A stretch of 64,000 nt of DNA from the NCBI GenBank assembly GCA_963513935.1, contig OY740771.1:9453138-9517137 (forward strand). Direction: 5' to 3'. Each line of letters starts with the position of its first letter. Positions within the stretch are counted from its first letter, which is position 1. Below the pieces are notes generated by a model. The model was not told the origin of the DNA. It searched no databases and saw only the letters and a list, made by a program, of their open reading frames with translations. The position numbers were made by a program, and so were the translations under genes. This DNA comes from Aphrophora alni (lineage: Eukaryota > Arthropoda > Insecta > Hemiptera > Aphrophoridae). Positions 46,064-57,290 of this stretch are shown here, piece by piece.

Positions 46064-46130
46064 ACATGAGCTACAATAACTAAACTATAACTGATTATAG
46101 TTTAGTATAACTAGTTATTGTAGCTCATGT

Positions 46131-46171
46131 ATCACTGAGGATGGCGACTGTGTCGTTGAAACGCGTTTGAT
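46131..46171 (+). ncRNA. Hammerhead-ribozyme-like motif, right of an inverted pair
   Basis: Stem I AUCA/UGAU, core CUGAGGA, U, stem II GGCGAC/GUCGUU with loop UGU, GAAA, stem III ACG/CGU without loop, cleavage-position U. The two motifs of the pair differ at stem II (GGCGAC here), which keeps base pairing better. Confidence 0.66.
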
Positions 46172-47266
46172 TAAGTAAACGTAATTTTCGTGAGATTCGA
46201 GTTTTATTCTATTTAATATTTAACTCATAAGTCAACTTCAATATTTATTTATTTAACAGCTGGTTTCATTGGTTGTAAATTAACAGCAGACTGGTCAGCT
46301 GATCTATTATTTGTAATAATAACAGCTGATTGTTGAATTCCTACTGTGAATAAGTAACTACATCAATTCTACTTATTTAAATTCAAACTACTACTTATTT
46401 TGTACAACTACTAGATTTCATTTGATAAACAGTTACTGTTAATAGATCAATGTGAGTCAAATTTATACCTAAAAACAACTTCATATATTCCATTAACAAC
46501 TTCCATTGCTGTTCCATTAGCAATTAATTATCTCAAGAGGACAAGAAATGCACTGCCGGACAAGAAATTCTAAATCTTATTTATTTTTCATCCTATTTTA
46601 AAAACAAAATCAACTATGGATTTGTCGTAAAATTTATTTAAAAAAGTTGTTCCAATACATTTTATGTAAAGTTATTTCGATTTAAAAGTTTTGAACGGCC
46701 GCCATTTTGAAACTGGTTGGGTTACAATTTTGAAACTTAACATACTAACTGAAACTAACAATAGGAACAATTTACCTAAATTAAGTTCAATTCTGTGTGC
46801 AGTTGGAAAAAAAAACACACACACACACATACGGACGGACAACGAAACGAGATAAACCTGTGGTTGTATTAAGTTTTCGGCTTCTTTTTACCCAAGGAAC
46901 AACACCCCCGAAGTTTGTAGAGTTCGGAAACACCCTGTACGTAACGAGATGTATTTAGTTTGACAATTCAACATCTTTCACTGCCACAGTTATAAATTAT
47001 TTTATAGTTGTCGGAGTGTAAAGTATTATATTCTACGAGTTATCTTCCTCGTTATAAATGGGATATGTTTGGGCGATATTGTACGTTTGAGGATATAATG
47101 TGTTTTGTGTTAAGAAAATAATGTTATTATAAAGTTTATTTTAGGGGGAGGGGCTTGTAGGATGTTAAATTGTACTTGTTGATGAAGGAATCTTATTCAG
47201 TAGGGTAAATTTGGTTTAAACACTTTACACAGGTTTTCTGAGCCTCGTAATTGTCTAAACCATTAC

Positions 47267-47724
47267 CAATGACTACATAAATACTATAAGACACGACATG
47301 GCCATGTTAAATATTCTACGCTTATTCTTGAGTTGACCAATACCCGCTAGGTCGCTCTGCTAGAGAATCTGAAGTTGATGTGACTGGCGCTAGGTGGCTC
47401 TACGGTCAAACAATGTTTCAGGCGGGTAAGAGAAAACTCACTGATGCCACATATGGGACCAGAGATGCGAGGGAAGGTCGAGAATCGCTTATCTCAGCTC
47501 ACGAACTGACAACACTGACTATGCTGACGGAAGTAAGTGAGAAGGTTTGTGAGAGAGAGGGGTCAACAGTTGTACAGTCTCAACCAAGTGGGATGCATAC
47601 AGTCAAGCACCTGCTGCTAGCGCTTTCTGATAGCTGTGTGTCAAACTTGTGATGAACAGCACCCGTAAAGCGTAGACTATTTCCCTATCCTATGTCGTGT
47701 CTTATAGTATTTATGTAGTCATTG
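47267..47724. mobile_element. 458-bp TIR element with 7-bp target duplication
   Basis: Perfect 33-bp inverted ends (CAATGACTACATAAATACTA ... at both tips) are flanked by CCATTAC on both sides (47260-47266, 47725-47731), and family B continues across the site. The interior is GC-richer than its surroundings and contains a 90-codon frame. Confidence 0.88.
47380..47652 (+). CDS. 90-codon frame inside the 458-bp element
   Basis: The frame opens MTGARWLYGQTMFQAGKRKL and ends LSDSCVSNL, with a balanced hydrophilic composition and GC near 50% against about 33% around it. I do not recognise a family. It is too short to be a transposase, so it may be a captured sequence or a fragment of the autonomous relative. 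No promoter features are evident. Confidence 0.3.
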   Translation: MTGARWLYGQTMFQAGKRKLTDATYGTRDAREGRESLISAHELTTLTMLTEVSEKVCEREGSTVVQSQPSGMHTVKHLLLALSDSCVSNL

Positions 47725-47930
47725 CCATTACTGATTGTGTGTATATATTAAAAAGTATCTACTCGCTTTGCTCCTTCTCTAGCTGTACAGAAGCCTCCAC
47801 TCGGCGTAACCGGAACTCGTAGCTATAAGAATATCATATTTTCTTGTGAGGATAGACTTGGAAATTACATTTCTGACAATAACTTCGCTTAATTAGTCTA
47901 TCTAAAATAATCCCTACTGAAAAGTTGTTT

Positions 47931-47971
47931 AGCTACGTCCGTTTTGTCTGCATAGAGACATCATCAGCCTT
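47931..47971 (-). ncRNA. Degenerate hammerhead-like motif
   Basis: The minus strand has a perfect CUGAUGA, stem II GUCU/AGAC with a six-base loop, AAAAC in place of GAAAC, and stem III ACG/CGU with loop GA. Loss of G12 and weak stem I suggest it is inactive. Confidence 0.45.
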
Positions 47972-48244
47972 ATAAAACTACACACAATGAATACGCGAAC
48001 GTTTAATCAGTTAATTTCGCTTTGTCATCATGGAGAGATGAGGTTGATACCATTACATGCAGAAATTAAATGTGCAAATGTTTATTTAATTTAGTGTTTT
48101 TTTAAGTTGAATAAAACATGAAAAATGAAATTTTATTAAAATGTTTCTGAATTTCAATAGGATTTCAATGAACACACTATAACCGTTTTCATGTTCTTAT
48201 CTTAATTTCGTGGCTGCTATCTGATTACGACAACGATAACGACG

Positions 48245-49135
48245 ACGACGGACGGACGGAGCGCGTGTCAAAATTACTTTTTTTTCTGTTTTCCGAGTCC
48301 ATGAAACGTGAAGATCCGTTAAAGAGGTCTAAATTTGTATCGAATTCCAAACTTCTATACCACTTCGTACTGCCTACTGGACAAGTAAAAAGCAAACTAT
48401 TCATTCACCTGTGTTTCGTGTTGAATCTTAATTGGTTTGTCTCTCATTCTTATGATAGTATTAATTTTCACTATTCACACTTAATATTGCAATTTTTGGA
48501 GAAATAACTGTAAAAAAATATAAATATTAAGTTCCTAGCCTCCTCAACCCCACCCGGCTTTATACAGAGCGTTGGTCGGTCTTCCAGGTACAGTCATAAA
48601 TACATTTATCCCCTTTAATTTATACCAAGTTTCCAAATTTTATCGTTTCTTATATTCCAATATTTATTAATTTTAAACGCCCATAACTAAGATTTTCCCC
48701 CAATGGGCCATTTTTGGTGTTAACACTCAAGATATGCAATTCATATTCCTGTAGTTCAACATATTCGTTTGCTTCAGAAAATTGTTGAATCGTTTATGTC
48801 TCAAATAAAAGCGCAGGTAAATAATAATAACTTTGGTCGGTAGGTCTGGAATAACTGCATAATCATGGATAGAACTGTGGGTTGTGGGCTGCATCCGATC
48901 TCATTCATATTCGAGAGCTTCAGTCAAAACCTGAGGTGAACGGCCTGGTAGGTGTGCCTGTGCATGGGCGATATGGTCGAATTATATTAGGAGAAAGAGC
49001 ATTGTAGACGTGGCTTTTGCGTAATAAAATGAGAGGGGGAATTTAACAGCTTTTTTATACCTACAATTAAAAAGGAAATGTCCTCTAATCTTGAGGTGTT
49101 ACTTGTACAAAAGGAATACTACAACAATATTACAC
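48245..49135. other. No recognised feature
   Basis: Begins with a short CGACGACGACGG run. A GC-richer part near 48840-49010 is without a sustained frame. Confidence 0.45.
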
Positions 49136-49140
49136 AAGGT

Positions 49141-49300
49141 AAACAAATAGTAGCCTACTCGCAAGTTAATTTCATAAAATACAAATATATTTGTAACAGC
49201 TGTTTCGCGGTTAAGCATCATCGGACAACTAAGAACTAAAACAGCTGTTACAAATATATTTGTATTTTGTGAAATTAATTTGTGAGTACTATTTGTTTGC
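49141..49300. mobile_element. 160-bp palindromic element with hammerhead-like loop
   Basis: The arms 49141-49204 and 49239-49300 are inverted almost perfectly (AAACAAATAGTA, GCAAGTTAATTTCATAAAAT, ACAAATATATTTGTAACAGC). The unpaired centre plus the left arm form the motif at 49191-49228. The 69-codon frame here is symmetry-derived. Confidence 0.85.
49191..49228 (-). ncRNA. Hammerhead-ribozyme-like motif
   Basis: Minus strand: stem I UUGU/ACAA, core CCGAUGA (U4 changed to C), stem II reduced to GC/GC, GAAA, stem III ACAGCUGU, U at the cleavage position. The altered U4 and short stem II predict no activity, but stems I and III are retained. Confidence 0.5.
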
Positions 49301-49514
49301 GTTATCATGCAATTTCACCAAGAACCGACTGTGGTCACCACACTTAATATTAAACAAGTTGATAGGCGACATTATGGTATTTACCCAGCCCTATCATACA
49401 GTGTAATACAAGCTATTCCTCTTAATGTAATTCCCAAAAGTTGATGTTTTTGGCCTTGTAATGTTAAATTGTATTGTAGATCAAGGGGAACCATTAGGGT
49501 TAGTTTGTTTTCAA

Positions 49515-49765
49515 TTATACTGCATCGAAAGCAGCTGTTTTCGATAATAGCTGAAAGTGATCGTTTCCCAGTGTCAAATTTAGAGGCAAGAGAAAAACTA
49601 TCAACTGACTTTCCACTGCTCTAATTTAGTTTCGTGTTTCCTCAGAGGAACACTAATGTTTCTTTCCAATGCATTTGTGCGGTTTGAAATTAGCTTATCT
49701 TAATAATTAACCATAAAATTGCCAAAACTAATAGCCAAATTTTACTGTTGTATTTACATGTTTGA
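49515..49765 (-). mobile_element. Family E, inverted copy
   Basis: Reverse complement of 44395-44605 (GAAAACAGCTGCTTTCGATG, AAGTCAGTTGATAG, AACACGAAACTAAATTAGAG). Confidence 0.7.
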
Positions 49766-50189
49766 AAATGACTGCTGCAAATATTTCTAACATACAAGCA
49801 AAAAATGGATACAAACATGACCACTACAAACATTACAGGGATTTCAGAAAAACTTCTAAACGAAGGAATCAATGTTACCAATAATGAAAATTGTAACATA
49901 AACATCAATCTGAACTTTTAAATTGTTGGTTTTTTATGTTGTTTAACTCATTTACGTTTGTTGAGATAATTTTGTTTGCAATGAAAGTTAAAAATTTGTT
50001 AATTAAAACTTTACATTATGAGAAATATACTAGTATTTATTTTTCTTAGGACTATTGTGTTTTTTTTTTTTTGCATCATCATGATAACTCGTATCGTAAG
50101 TACTTTTCCGGTGATTGATCGAATATCCGCTCACAGGAAAAGTTCACTTTCGGTATTCTTAATGAAATATACTATTACTGTTACACATG

Positions 50190-50470
50190 GAGTTGTAATT
50201 GTGTAGCCTGGACCTTAACTAGCTTCGTGTATGTGTGTATATATTTAAAAGTCTTCTCTCGCTTAGTTCGTGTTAGTATCTTGACCTTGGAGGGTCTCGT
50301 AGTTGTATATATGTAAAGGAGCTTCCACTCGCTACGCTCGTGTTGGTGACACGGCCCTGTTGGTTGCCGTAACCAAACGAATATCACAGTTTCTTGGGAA
50401 GTTAGGGTTCGAAATTTCGAAATTACATTTTTGACTAGAACTTCGCTATTTGTCATCACCATAAACTGCG
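50190..50470 (-). mobile_element. Family B fragment, inverted
   Basis: TTCCACTCGCTACGCTCGTG, GGTGACACGGCCCTG, GAACTTCGCTATTTGTCATC match family B in reverse. Confidence 0.6.
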
Positions 50471-50684
50471 AAATTTAAATCGACAAATTACTGTGTTGTA
50501 ATTTGATTAATACAGACATTAACAAAAAACTTTTTAAAATGGAGGCCGTTTGACAGTTTTAATTCAATTTCTTTTTTTCATTTTAAATAGGTTTTTGAAG
50601 AAAAAATATAATAGAACCAAATAGATTCTATTTGGGTCCCTTATAGCAAATTGGTTGTTCCTATCTTATTTTTATGACGTCTAT

Positions 50685-51240
50685 CGGTGCCCATGTAAAG
50701 TCAGTATACAGTAACTTGGCGTCTGAACCCTTGGCTACCTGCGAGCGGCCCGAACCGTCCCCCCCTCCCCGTCGCTCCCTTCCTCACCCAGCTGTTTCAG
50801 TGAGGAGTCACCTACTAGCGTTAACACTGCACTGTTTAACTTTTTTATGGGAGACACAATTTTAAATTTTTTACCAGCATAGTTAAAATGTTTAGGAAAA
50901 TATAAGCAAATTGATACCAAACACGACACTATTCCGTTTGTAAAAGCCGACAGTAGAAAGCTCTTTACACAGCTACTATTTGCATAATCACATACAGTAC
51001 TTATAACATGTTTACGTACTATTTACATACATTTGTGTCGTGTTTGGTATCAATTTGCTTATATTTTCCTAAACATTTTAACCATACTGAAAAACAAATT
51101 AAAATTGTATCTCCCATAAAAAAGTTAAACAGTGCAGTGTTAACGCTAGTAGGTGACTCATCACTGAAACAGCTGGATGAGGAAGGGAGTGACGGGAGGA
51201 CGGTTCGTGTACAGACGCCAGGTTAGTGTATACAGATAAT
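50685..51240. mobile_element. Family H palindrome
   Basis: The minus-oriented copy 50685-50945 and plus-oriented copy 51035-51235 face each other around an 80-bp spacer that also occurs at 31472-31550. Each arm ends in the GGTGACTCATCACTGAAACA segment used in the tandem array downstream. Confidence 0.82.
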
Positions 51241-51625
51241 AGAGTCGACAACGACATGTCGAAGTAGTAGGTGACTCATCACGGAAACAGCTGGGTGAGG
51301 AAGGGAGTGACGGGGGGACGGTTCGTGTACAGACGCCAAGTTAGTGTATACAGATAATAGAGTCGACAACGACATGTCGAAGTAGTAGGTGACTCATCAC
51401 GGAAACAGCTGGGTGAGGAAGGGAGTGACGGGGGGGGGACGGTTCGGGTACAGACGCCAGGTTAGTGTATACAGATAATAGAGACGACAACGACATGTCG
51501 AAGTAGTAGGTGACTCATCACGGAAGCAGCTGGGTGAGGAAGGGAGCGACGGGGGGGGGGAAGGTTCGGGTACAGACGCCAAGTTAATGTATACAGATAA
51601 TAGAGTCGACAACGACATGTCGAAG
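51149..51625 (+). repeat. 118-121 bp tandem array, four units
   Basis: The units start at 51149, 51267, 51385 and 51506 (GTAGGTGACTCATCAC), each with GAGGAAGGGAGTGACGG, a G-run of variable length, TACAGACGCCAAGTTAGTGT and GTCGACAACGACATGTCGAA. Length differences come from the G-run. Units are nearly identical, hence recent. Confidence 0.95.
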
Positions 51626-51639
51626 ATTACTTTCTCTGT

Positions 51640-53075
51640 CTCCCAAGGTCATGGCATGTCTAAAATGTAGGGGAAGACATTTTTTTTCCAATTGCAATAC
51701 TTATTCTCTCTAACGTTCCTCCGTCTATCAGTTATATCTTCCTTACTCAACCCACATCTTTACATCGAAACTGCCACATGTGTTGAGATAGTTAACGGTC
51801 GTTCTCTTCTTCTCAGGTTTATCATGTCCTTTGAACAGCTTTTCAGTCTTCTTACTTGGGTGTACTTGGTTTGTTCAATCTCGCCAATAAATAATGTCTT
51901 AACCTCCATCATTCCTCGTATCTCTGTATTTCTATCCTTTCTCGTCGTAATTCTCAGAACTGATTTTCAGAATTATTTAAACTTTGACCAACTTATCTTT
52001 ATGTGACATGTTTGGGATTTTGGAGGGACCGCGAACAAGTCACACTACCGTTGGTCCGATCTACGACGAGAAAACACGAAGCGAGAATCCCCTGATAGTA
52101 AGAGAAGGCGCTCTGGTCGATCACCCGAACGGATATGGTTGGTTTTTGCACTCCGGCGTGTATTTAACTGTTCCAAATATTGTAGTAATCGGCTAATACA
52201 GTAAATAAGTTTAGTGTTTTCCCGGAAGGCCGTAATATAACACGACCAATTAGTACGAGTTAAAATGAGCGTTTTCGGTTGTATACGGCACGGTAGGGCT
52301 TGATTTCCGTCGGATAGTCTCTTATTTTGGTGGTTTAATTGCAAGTTCATAAACTATTTTTCATGAAAAATAAATTACCATCTGGTTATTACCCGTGCGT
52401 TGGTTACAGCTTCATTAATTTTACAGTGTTGAGTGTGCCACGAACTATTACAAAAACCCTTGCGGTCGGCGTGATAAGCTTAAGAGCAACCAATCAAAAC
52501 ATTAAATTACCCCAATACGTTTCAGTCTGTTATTGTCCACAATTCTGCCCCGCATAGTAGTATAGTGTGTAGAATTGACTTCATAGTTCATCCACCTTTA
52601 TACATTTCATTCTGTGCCATAACCACTATATTTACTAGTCGATATAGTTAGAAATTTGTAATGAAATCGTCAAACTTTGAAAATTGGAAACATACAAATG
52701 TTGCATCTAAAAAACCCGTAACAGAACGTTTTAGAGAATATTTCTGGTTCGTCTGTGATTAGAGGATGAAGGAACGAGCAGTTTGTTGAAAGATACGTGC
52801 TTGGAATATTGAGGATAACCCTCCCTTCTTAAGAGATAAATAAATATTGAATGAAGACGGGGGATGTAAGCTGTTGAGAACAAAACTTATTTGTTTTGTA
52901 TAGACGAACGTAAATCATCTACAATAGCGAGTTACGTTTTATAACTCGAAACATGTAAATAGAATCGCTACTCGCTTCGCTCGTATCAGTACAATCGTAC
53001 TTGGTAATCTAGTTTTGAATTATTTAGGTTAAGACTTATTTCTACTTGTAACTTTTTCCCAAATTAGTTCTAAAA
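51640..53075. other. No recognised gene
   Basis: A 71-codon plus frame ending at 52196 covers a GC-richer stretch (52025-52165) and could be an exon or transposon remnant; no family is recognised. A family B signature (CTACTCGCTTCGCTCGTAT) lies at 52969. Confidence 0.4.
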
Positions 53076-53079
53076 TATA

Positions 53080-53340
53080 CGTAGTAGAGAGTAAGTTATA
53101 TGGCGGGACAAAACGATTTGGAGCTTTTTGCGGGAATATCAGTTTTTTAAATCACTTGAATTCAAAAAACATGGTTGTGAAACTATGTTTTTCGACTGTG
53201 CAAGGCTTTACAGCCCCACAGAGTGAATTGATTTCAATCAAATTTGGTACATTTGGCTATTTTTCGATTTTTTTTATATTTCTTATGGGTTATATAACTC
53301 AGAATTTGATTTGAGCAGTCGTAAGACCAAAATTTCGTTT
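53080..53340 (+). mobile_element. Family B 5' fragment
   Basis: ACGTAGTAGAGAGTAAGTTA, CAAAACGATTTGGAG and TTGATTTCAATCAAATTTGG match the 5' portion seen at 41220-41400 and 57310-57360. Confidence 0.5.
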
Positions 53341-53479
53341 TTAAAGACCACTTTCAACGAATTTTATCACATTACTGTTGTATTTAATTTCATTTCTTTC
53401 TTTTGTTGTTAACAAAATCTTTTTTTCTTTACTAGGTATTAAAACATCATTAAAAAATAAATATACAGTTACAATTACA

Positions 53480-53745
53480 AACGTAACAAATTTCAATAGA
53501 ATAACAATAAACAGTACCAATAACATACCGGTACAACAAATAACACATAAACACATAACAATAGAATAACAATAAACAGTACCAATAACATACAACAAAT
53601 AACACATAACCAATTTCAACAGAATAACAATAAACAGTACCAATAACATACAACAAATAACACATAAACACATAACAAATGTCAATAGAATCAAAATGAA
53701 CGGTGCTAATAACATACAACAAATAACAAAGCCACAATAACAAAA
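53480..53745. repeat. AT-rich minisatellite (AATAACA-based)
   Basis: Three to four units with AGAATAACAATAAACAGTAC, CAATAACATAC and CAACAAATAACACATAA. The 101-124 codon minus frames are translations of the repeat. Confidence 0.85.
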
Positions 53746-53759
53746 TCCTCAACAATAGG

Positions 53760-54590
53760 TGAAAATGTCTTCAGCTACACACATCCCTTATGACAGAGAA
53801 ACTCCTCTACAGAGTAAAATGATCCAGATAACAAAAGTTGTTTTAAAAAATTCATTATAATTTTGAATATTTTTTAGTCTTTCCGGGTGTTTATTGAACA
53901 AAGTCACTCCAGCTTATGGTAACTTTTTAAACTTACTTAGCCTATGTTGGCCTACTCGTTAGTGCCTTCTGAATCGTGTACTATATAGCCACCGGACTAC
54001 ATGAGGTTAATACGTGTATGTAGCTAGAAATTTTAATTGGATTTTTTTTAAACAAAGCTATTTTAAATTTTAATGTAATTTTTTCATTCATTAGTGTAGT
54101 TATGCCCTATCTGGTATCCTCGGTGAGTACTTTTGAATCATATTGAAAATCTATGATCGAACAAAAACCATACAGAACAAAAATAATCTTTTATTACAGA
54201 TACGTAGAACAACAATAGTATTTTATGAAGCAAACACCAGATAGCTTAAAATCTTTAATAACTTCCTAAACACAATCCACCGGAAACTCCAATAATATTC
54301 CAATTTTTGATTTATTTATCAATTACAAAAATCAACAATATATTTAGTGTCAGCATTTACAGGAAACCCTCTATAACAAACAAGACAATAATGCTTCCTC
54401 TGTGTTTATCAGAAATTAATTTCACTCACTTTGCATAAACAGGAAGTGAACATAATTAAATATATTGCAGTTTCCACTTGATACAAAATTTTCAAATAAC
54501 CGATAAACTTAAAATGAGTACATTGTTCCGGCTTTGTTAATCTATATTTTGTTGATATAATTCATTCTCAAAATTATTATTGAGTACTAT
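53760..54590. other. No recognised feature
   Basis: AT-rich non-coding sequence. Confidence 0.5.
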
Positions 54591-54594
54591 TAAG

Positions 54595-54631
54595 TGTTTT
54601 GAGAATGGAGTATATCCGAAACGCGTCAACA
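54595..54631 (+). ncRNA. Hammerhead-ribozyme-like motif
   Basis: Stem I UGUU/AACA, core UUGAGAA (C3 and G8 changed), U, stem II GGA/UCC with loop GUAUA, GAAA after C, stem III ACG/CGU, C at the cleavage position (GUC). Core changes predict inactivity, but all three stems pair. Confidence 0.5.
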
Positions 54632-55357
54632 AACGTGAGATTAACGAAGCTGGGACAGACGGAACAGTGTGCTCATTTTAATTATAACATTCCTAGCAGA
54701 TATTAAAATTATATAAAAAATTTCAACCGATAAACTTATTACAAACATAAAAATAAGAAATTTGTAATTAAAAAACAGTTATAGATTTCCACAGAATAGA
54801 GCTCATCTGTAAGATGTACGTAACAAAAAAATGTATTAGCAAAAGAAAACATTACCGTTTCTTTAATAACTTCCATTATATTATCATGTTTATTGATAAA
54901 ACCAACGACAAACAAAAATGAAGACATAATTGGTAAGACAGGTATTTTACAAGCGCAAACGCAACGACTGCCTCTACCAGACGTCTCGCTCTTTCAAAGA
55001 GACATTTTTAGGTCACTTCCTCAATAGAACCTTCTTTATAAAATCTGCTCTCGCTGACCATCTTATTAAACTGACATCCACACCAACAGTTGTGTAACAA
55101 AGGTAGATAAATGGATTCATTTATAAAGGTGTAAAGACTGATATCCACAACATCCATAACGACAAGTTTTCTGTTTAATTCACGATACAACGATAAGGAT
55201 AACAGCACAATACCGAAACAGGTAACAACCTAATAGTTGAGGTCTATACAAGTTGCACTGCAATGTTATTTTGGCCTATGTTCGTCCATATTCTGTTATT
55301 GTGTTTTTATGTGTTAACTTTATGACTACCTCCGTCGAGGGAATTGCCTAATTATGC

Positions 55358-55399
55358 GACTTGATGATGAAACCCTGGGGTTTTGAAACCGCGGTAGTC
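55358..55399 (+). ncRNA. Hammerhead-ribozyme-like motif
   Basis: Stem I GAC/GUC, core UUGAUGA (C3 to U), U, stem II GAAACCC/GGGUUUU with a UG loop, GAAA, stem III ACC/GGU with loop GC, A at the cleavage position. It has the longest stem II in the window. Confidence 0.55.
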
Positions 55400-55479
55400 T
55401 TTTCGAAATGATTGTTAGACACTTGACACTGTAAACAAGATTTTGATCAATTTTGTTAAGATATAACCACAAGAAACAT

Positions 55480-55980
55480 CTCGAACAGGTAGAATGGCTC
55501 TAGAGAACCATTTCCTCTAGCCGTAGAAGGCATCTCAGAAGCTTTAATCAAGGCACAGAGGTAATCTGCAGCTAAGTAAATGGCCCTCTGACGTCTTTTA
55601 CAAGCCTCAGAGGTTATCTCCGATGGAAGGAATGGCTCTCCGAGGTCCAAAGGTTATATTGAACGGATAAAATGGCCCTCTGAAGCTTTCTTCAAGGCAC
55701 AGAGGTAATATCCGAATGAGCTTATGGGTCTCCGAAGTCTTTTACGAGCGTCAGAGGTCATCATCGACGGAGGAATGGCTCTCCGAAACCTTTTCCTTGG
55801 CACAGAGAAAAAACGACGAAGAAAATGGGTGTTCGCAGCCTTCTCGGAGGCACAGAGGTAATCCCCCACGGAGGGAATGGCTCTCCGAAGCCTTTTCAGC
55901 CCAAAGAGGGAATCCGTATAGGAAATAGTTCTCTAGAACTTTCTCCGAGCCACAGAGGATATATCCGACGGAGATCCTGG
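55480..55980. repeat. 51-bp minisatellite, about 10 units
   Basis: CACAGAGGTAATATCC recurs about every 51 bp with GGAATGGCTCTCCGAAGCC. As 51 is divisible by three, frames stay open on both strands with a 17-residue period. Units are diverged and interrupted by stops, so it is not clearly coding. Confidence 0.85.
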
Positions 55981-55984
55981 TGTA

Positions 55985-57075
55985 ATAGATCTATCAGTTA
56001 GATATCCATAAAATGTATATCAAGCGATATCCCCTGACTCGTGAAGTTAACCAAGTCTAGAAAATATATCTCTAACTTTGGTGTTCATTTACTCTAAAAT
56101 AAGACCACGCTTTAATTTCCTTACTTTCTGCCTGTTCTTTCCGTCTACTTTAGAGGTTAGAACACGAAATTTCATTTTGACTAAAGTAAGACCGGAGACT
56201 TCCACATCTGTCTTATAAACAATCCAAGACAAAAATCTAAACATTCCCCAAGCGTTAGTTTTGTTTTAAAATTGTAAATCAACGTGTGACTTGTTTAACT
56301 CCTTATTTTAAAGATTTCTACCCCGTGGGGTCTGATAAAATATACATTTTAAAGTAAGTTGAGTAGAAAAATGTATACACTATTCAACGGTTTAAAAGCA
56401 ATATAGTTTAAATAACACGGAGAAAACCATTACAACTGTTAATATTAAGAGTGTTATCATAGTATCTTACTATGGTATTCAATTACCGTACGAGTTATCT
56501 GATCAGATGATACACATTTATTATTGGAGTATTTTGAGGTTATGTTTATTTCACAAAAGCAGAAATAGTAAATAGCACAACTTCTCCATAGTTCCAACTA
56601 GTATTATGTCAAAATGTTTACAAGTTTGAATGCGTTGTTAGAATCAGTTGCAAATAAATGGAGTTGCCAACATCTGTTCTGTGAGCAAGCGCGGTCAGTG
56701 CGAAGTGCCGTATCGCGTGATATTAAGCAGTTCTTCTACGCTCAATTTGCCACGGCTTGGTTGCCTTATACAGCTGGTTAGTTACAACCCTCGAACACTT
56801 TAAATCTCCTGTTCCATTCTTAAATTATACTTTTAAAATATTCTTCTGCCGTGGAAAGGAAAGAGGATAAACTTAAGAGTTTACCATTTACGTGAAAGTT
56901 ACGTGATGGGGAAATTAAATAGATGTAAAGTTCTTTATAGAAAAGTCTGTATTTAGGTTCCCTGAGTTAAGAACTGGGGTTTTGGGTGGACTGTACTAGT
57001 GCTCCACAGACCAATAAGTGGATTGGGTTTAAGCCTCAGGAGCTCAATTATAGTCAGTACGTCAATTACGAGGAA
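55985..57075. other. No recognised gene
   Basis: AT-rich except for a GC-balanced stretch at about 56645-56765 without a sustained reading frame. Confidence 0.45.
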
Positions 57076-57079
57076 CCCT

Positions 57080-57290
57080 AACTGAATCTAGACATTTTTC
57101 ATGTTGTCCTGGCTTAGATCCCTCTCTTTAATCTATCCTATCAGGTCTCTCTTGACTAACTCTTCCGGCCCTGAAGCTATCAGAGAATGGAGGGCTAGGA
57201 GTCTTCATGCTCTTTTTTATGCTCTTTTTATAAGGTGCTGACGAACGAGAGATTTTTGGCCTTTTATTGTTTAACAACAAGAAAAACAAT
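57080..57290 (+). mobile_element. Family A SINE-like element
   Basis: GGCTTAGATCCCTCTCTTTA, TATCAGGTCTCTCTTGACTA, GGGCTAGGAGTCTTCATG and a TTTAACAACAAGAAAAACAA tail. It abuts family B, which begins at once after the tail. Confidence 0.8.

Larger units (their letters stand above)
45523..46937. mobile_element. CAGGGTGTTTC foldback element with hammerhead palindrome inside
   Basis: The ends CAGGGTGTTTCTGAACTC and GAGTTCGGAAACACCCTG are inverted and flanked by TA. The arms run about 440 bp (45523-45960, 46500-46937), matching at AAAAAGAAGTC-AAAACTT, AGTTAGTATGTTAAGTTTC and TTGGTTTCAAAATGGCG. The centre holds a second palindrome (45975-46218) made of two hammerhead-like motifs. The 119-codon minus frame at the left arm has no counterpart in the right arm. 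Confidence 0.85.
47100..48240 (-). mobile_element. Family B, inverted copy interrupted at 47267-47724
   Basis: From right to left on the minus strand: ATTGAAATTCAGAAACATTT, the TCTGCATGTAATGGTATCAA part, AGCGAAGTTATTGTC, GAGCAAAGCGAGTAGATACT, then, after the interrupting element, AATTACGAGGCTCAGAAAAC and AATTTAACATCCTAC. Confidence 0.62.
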
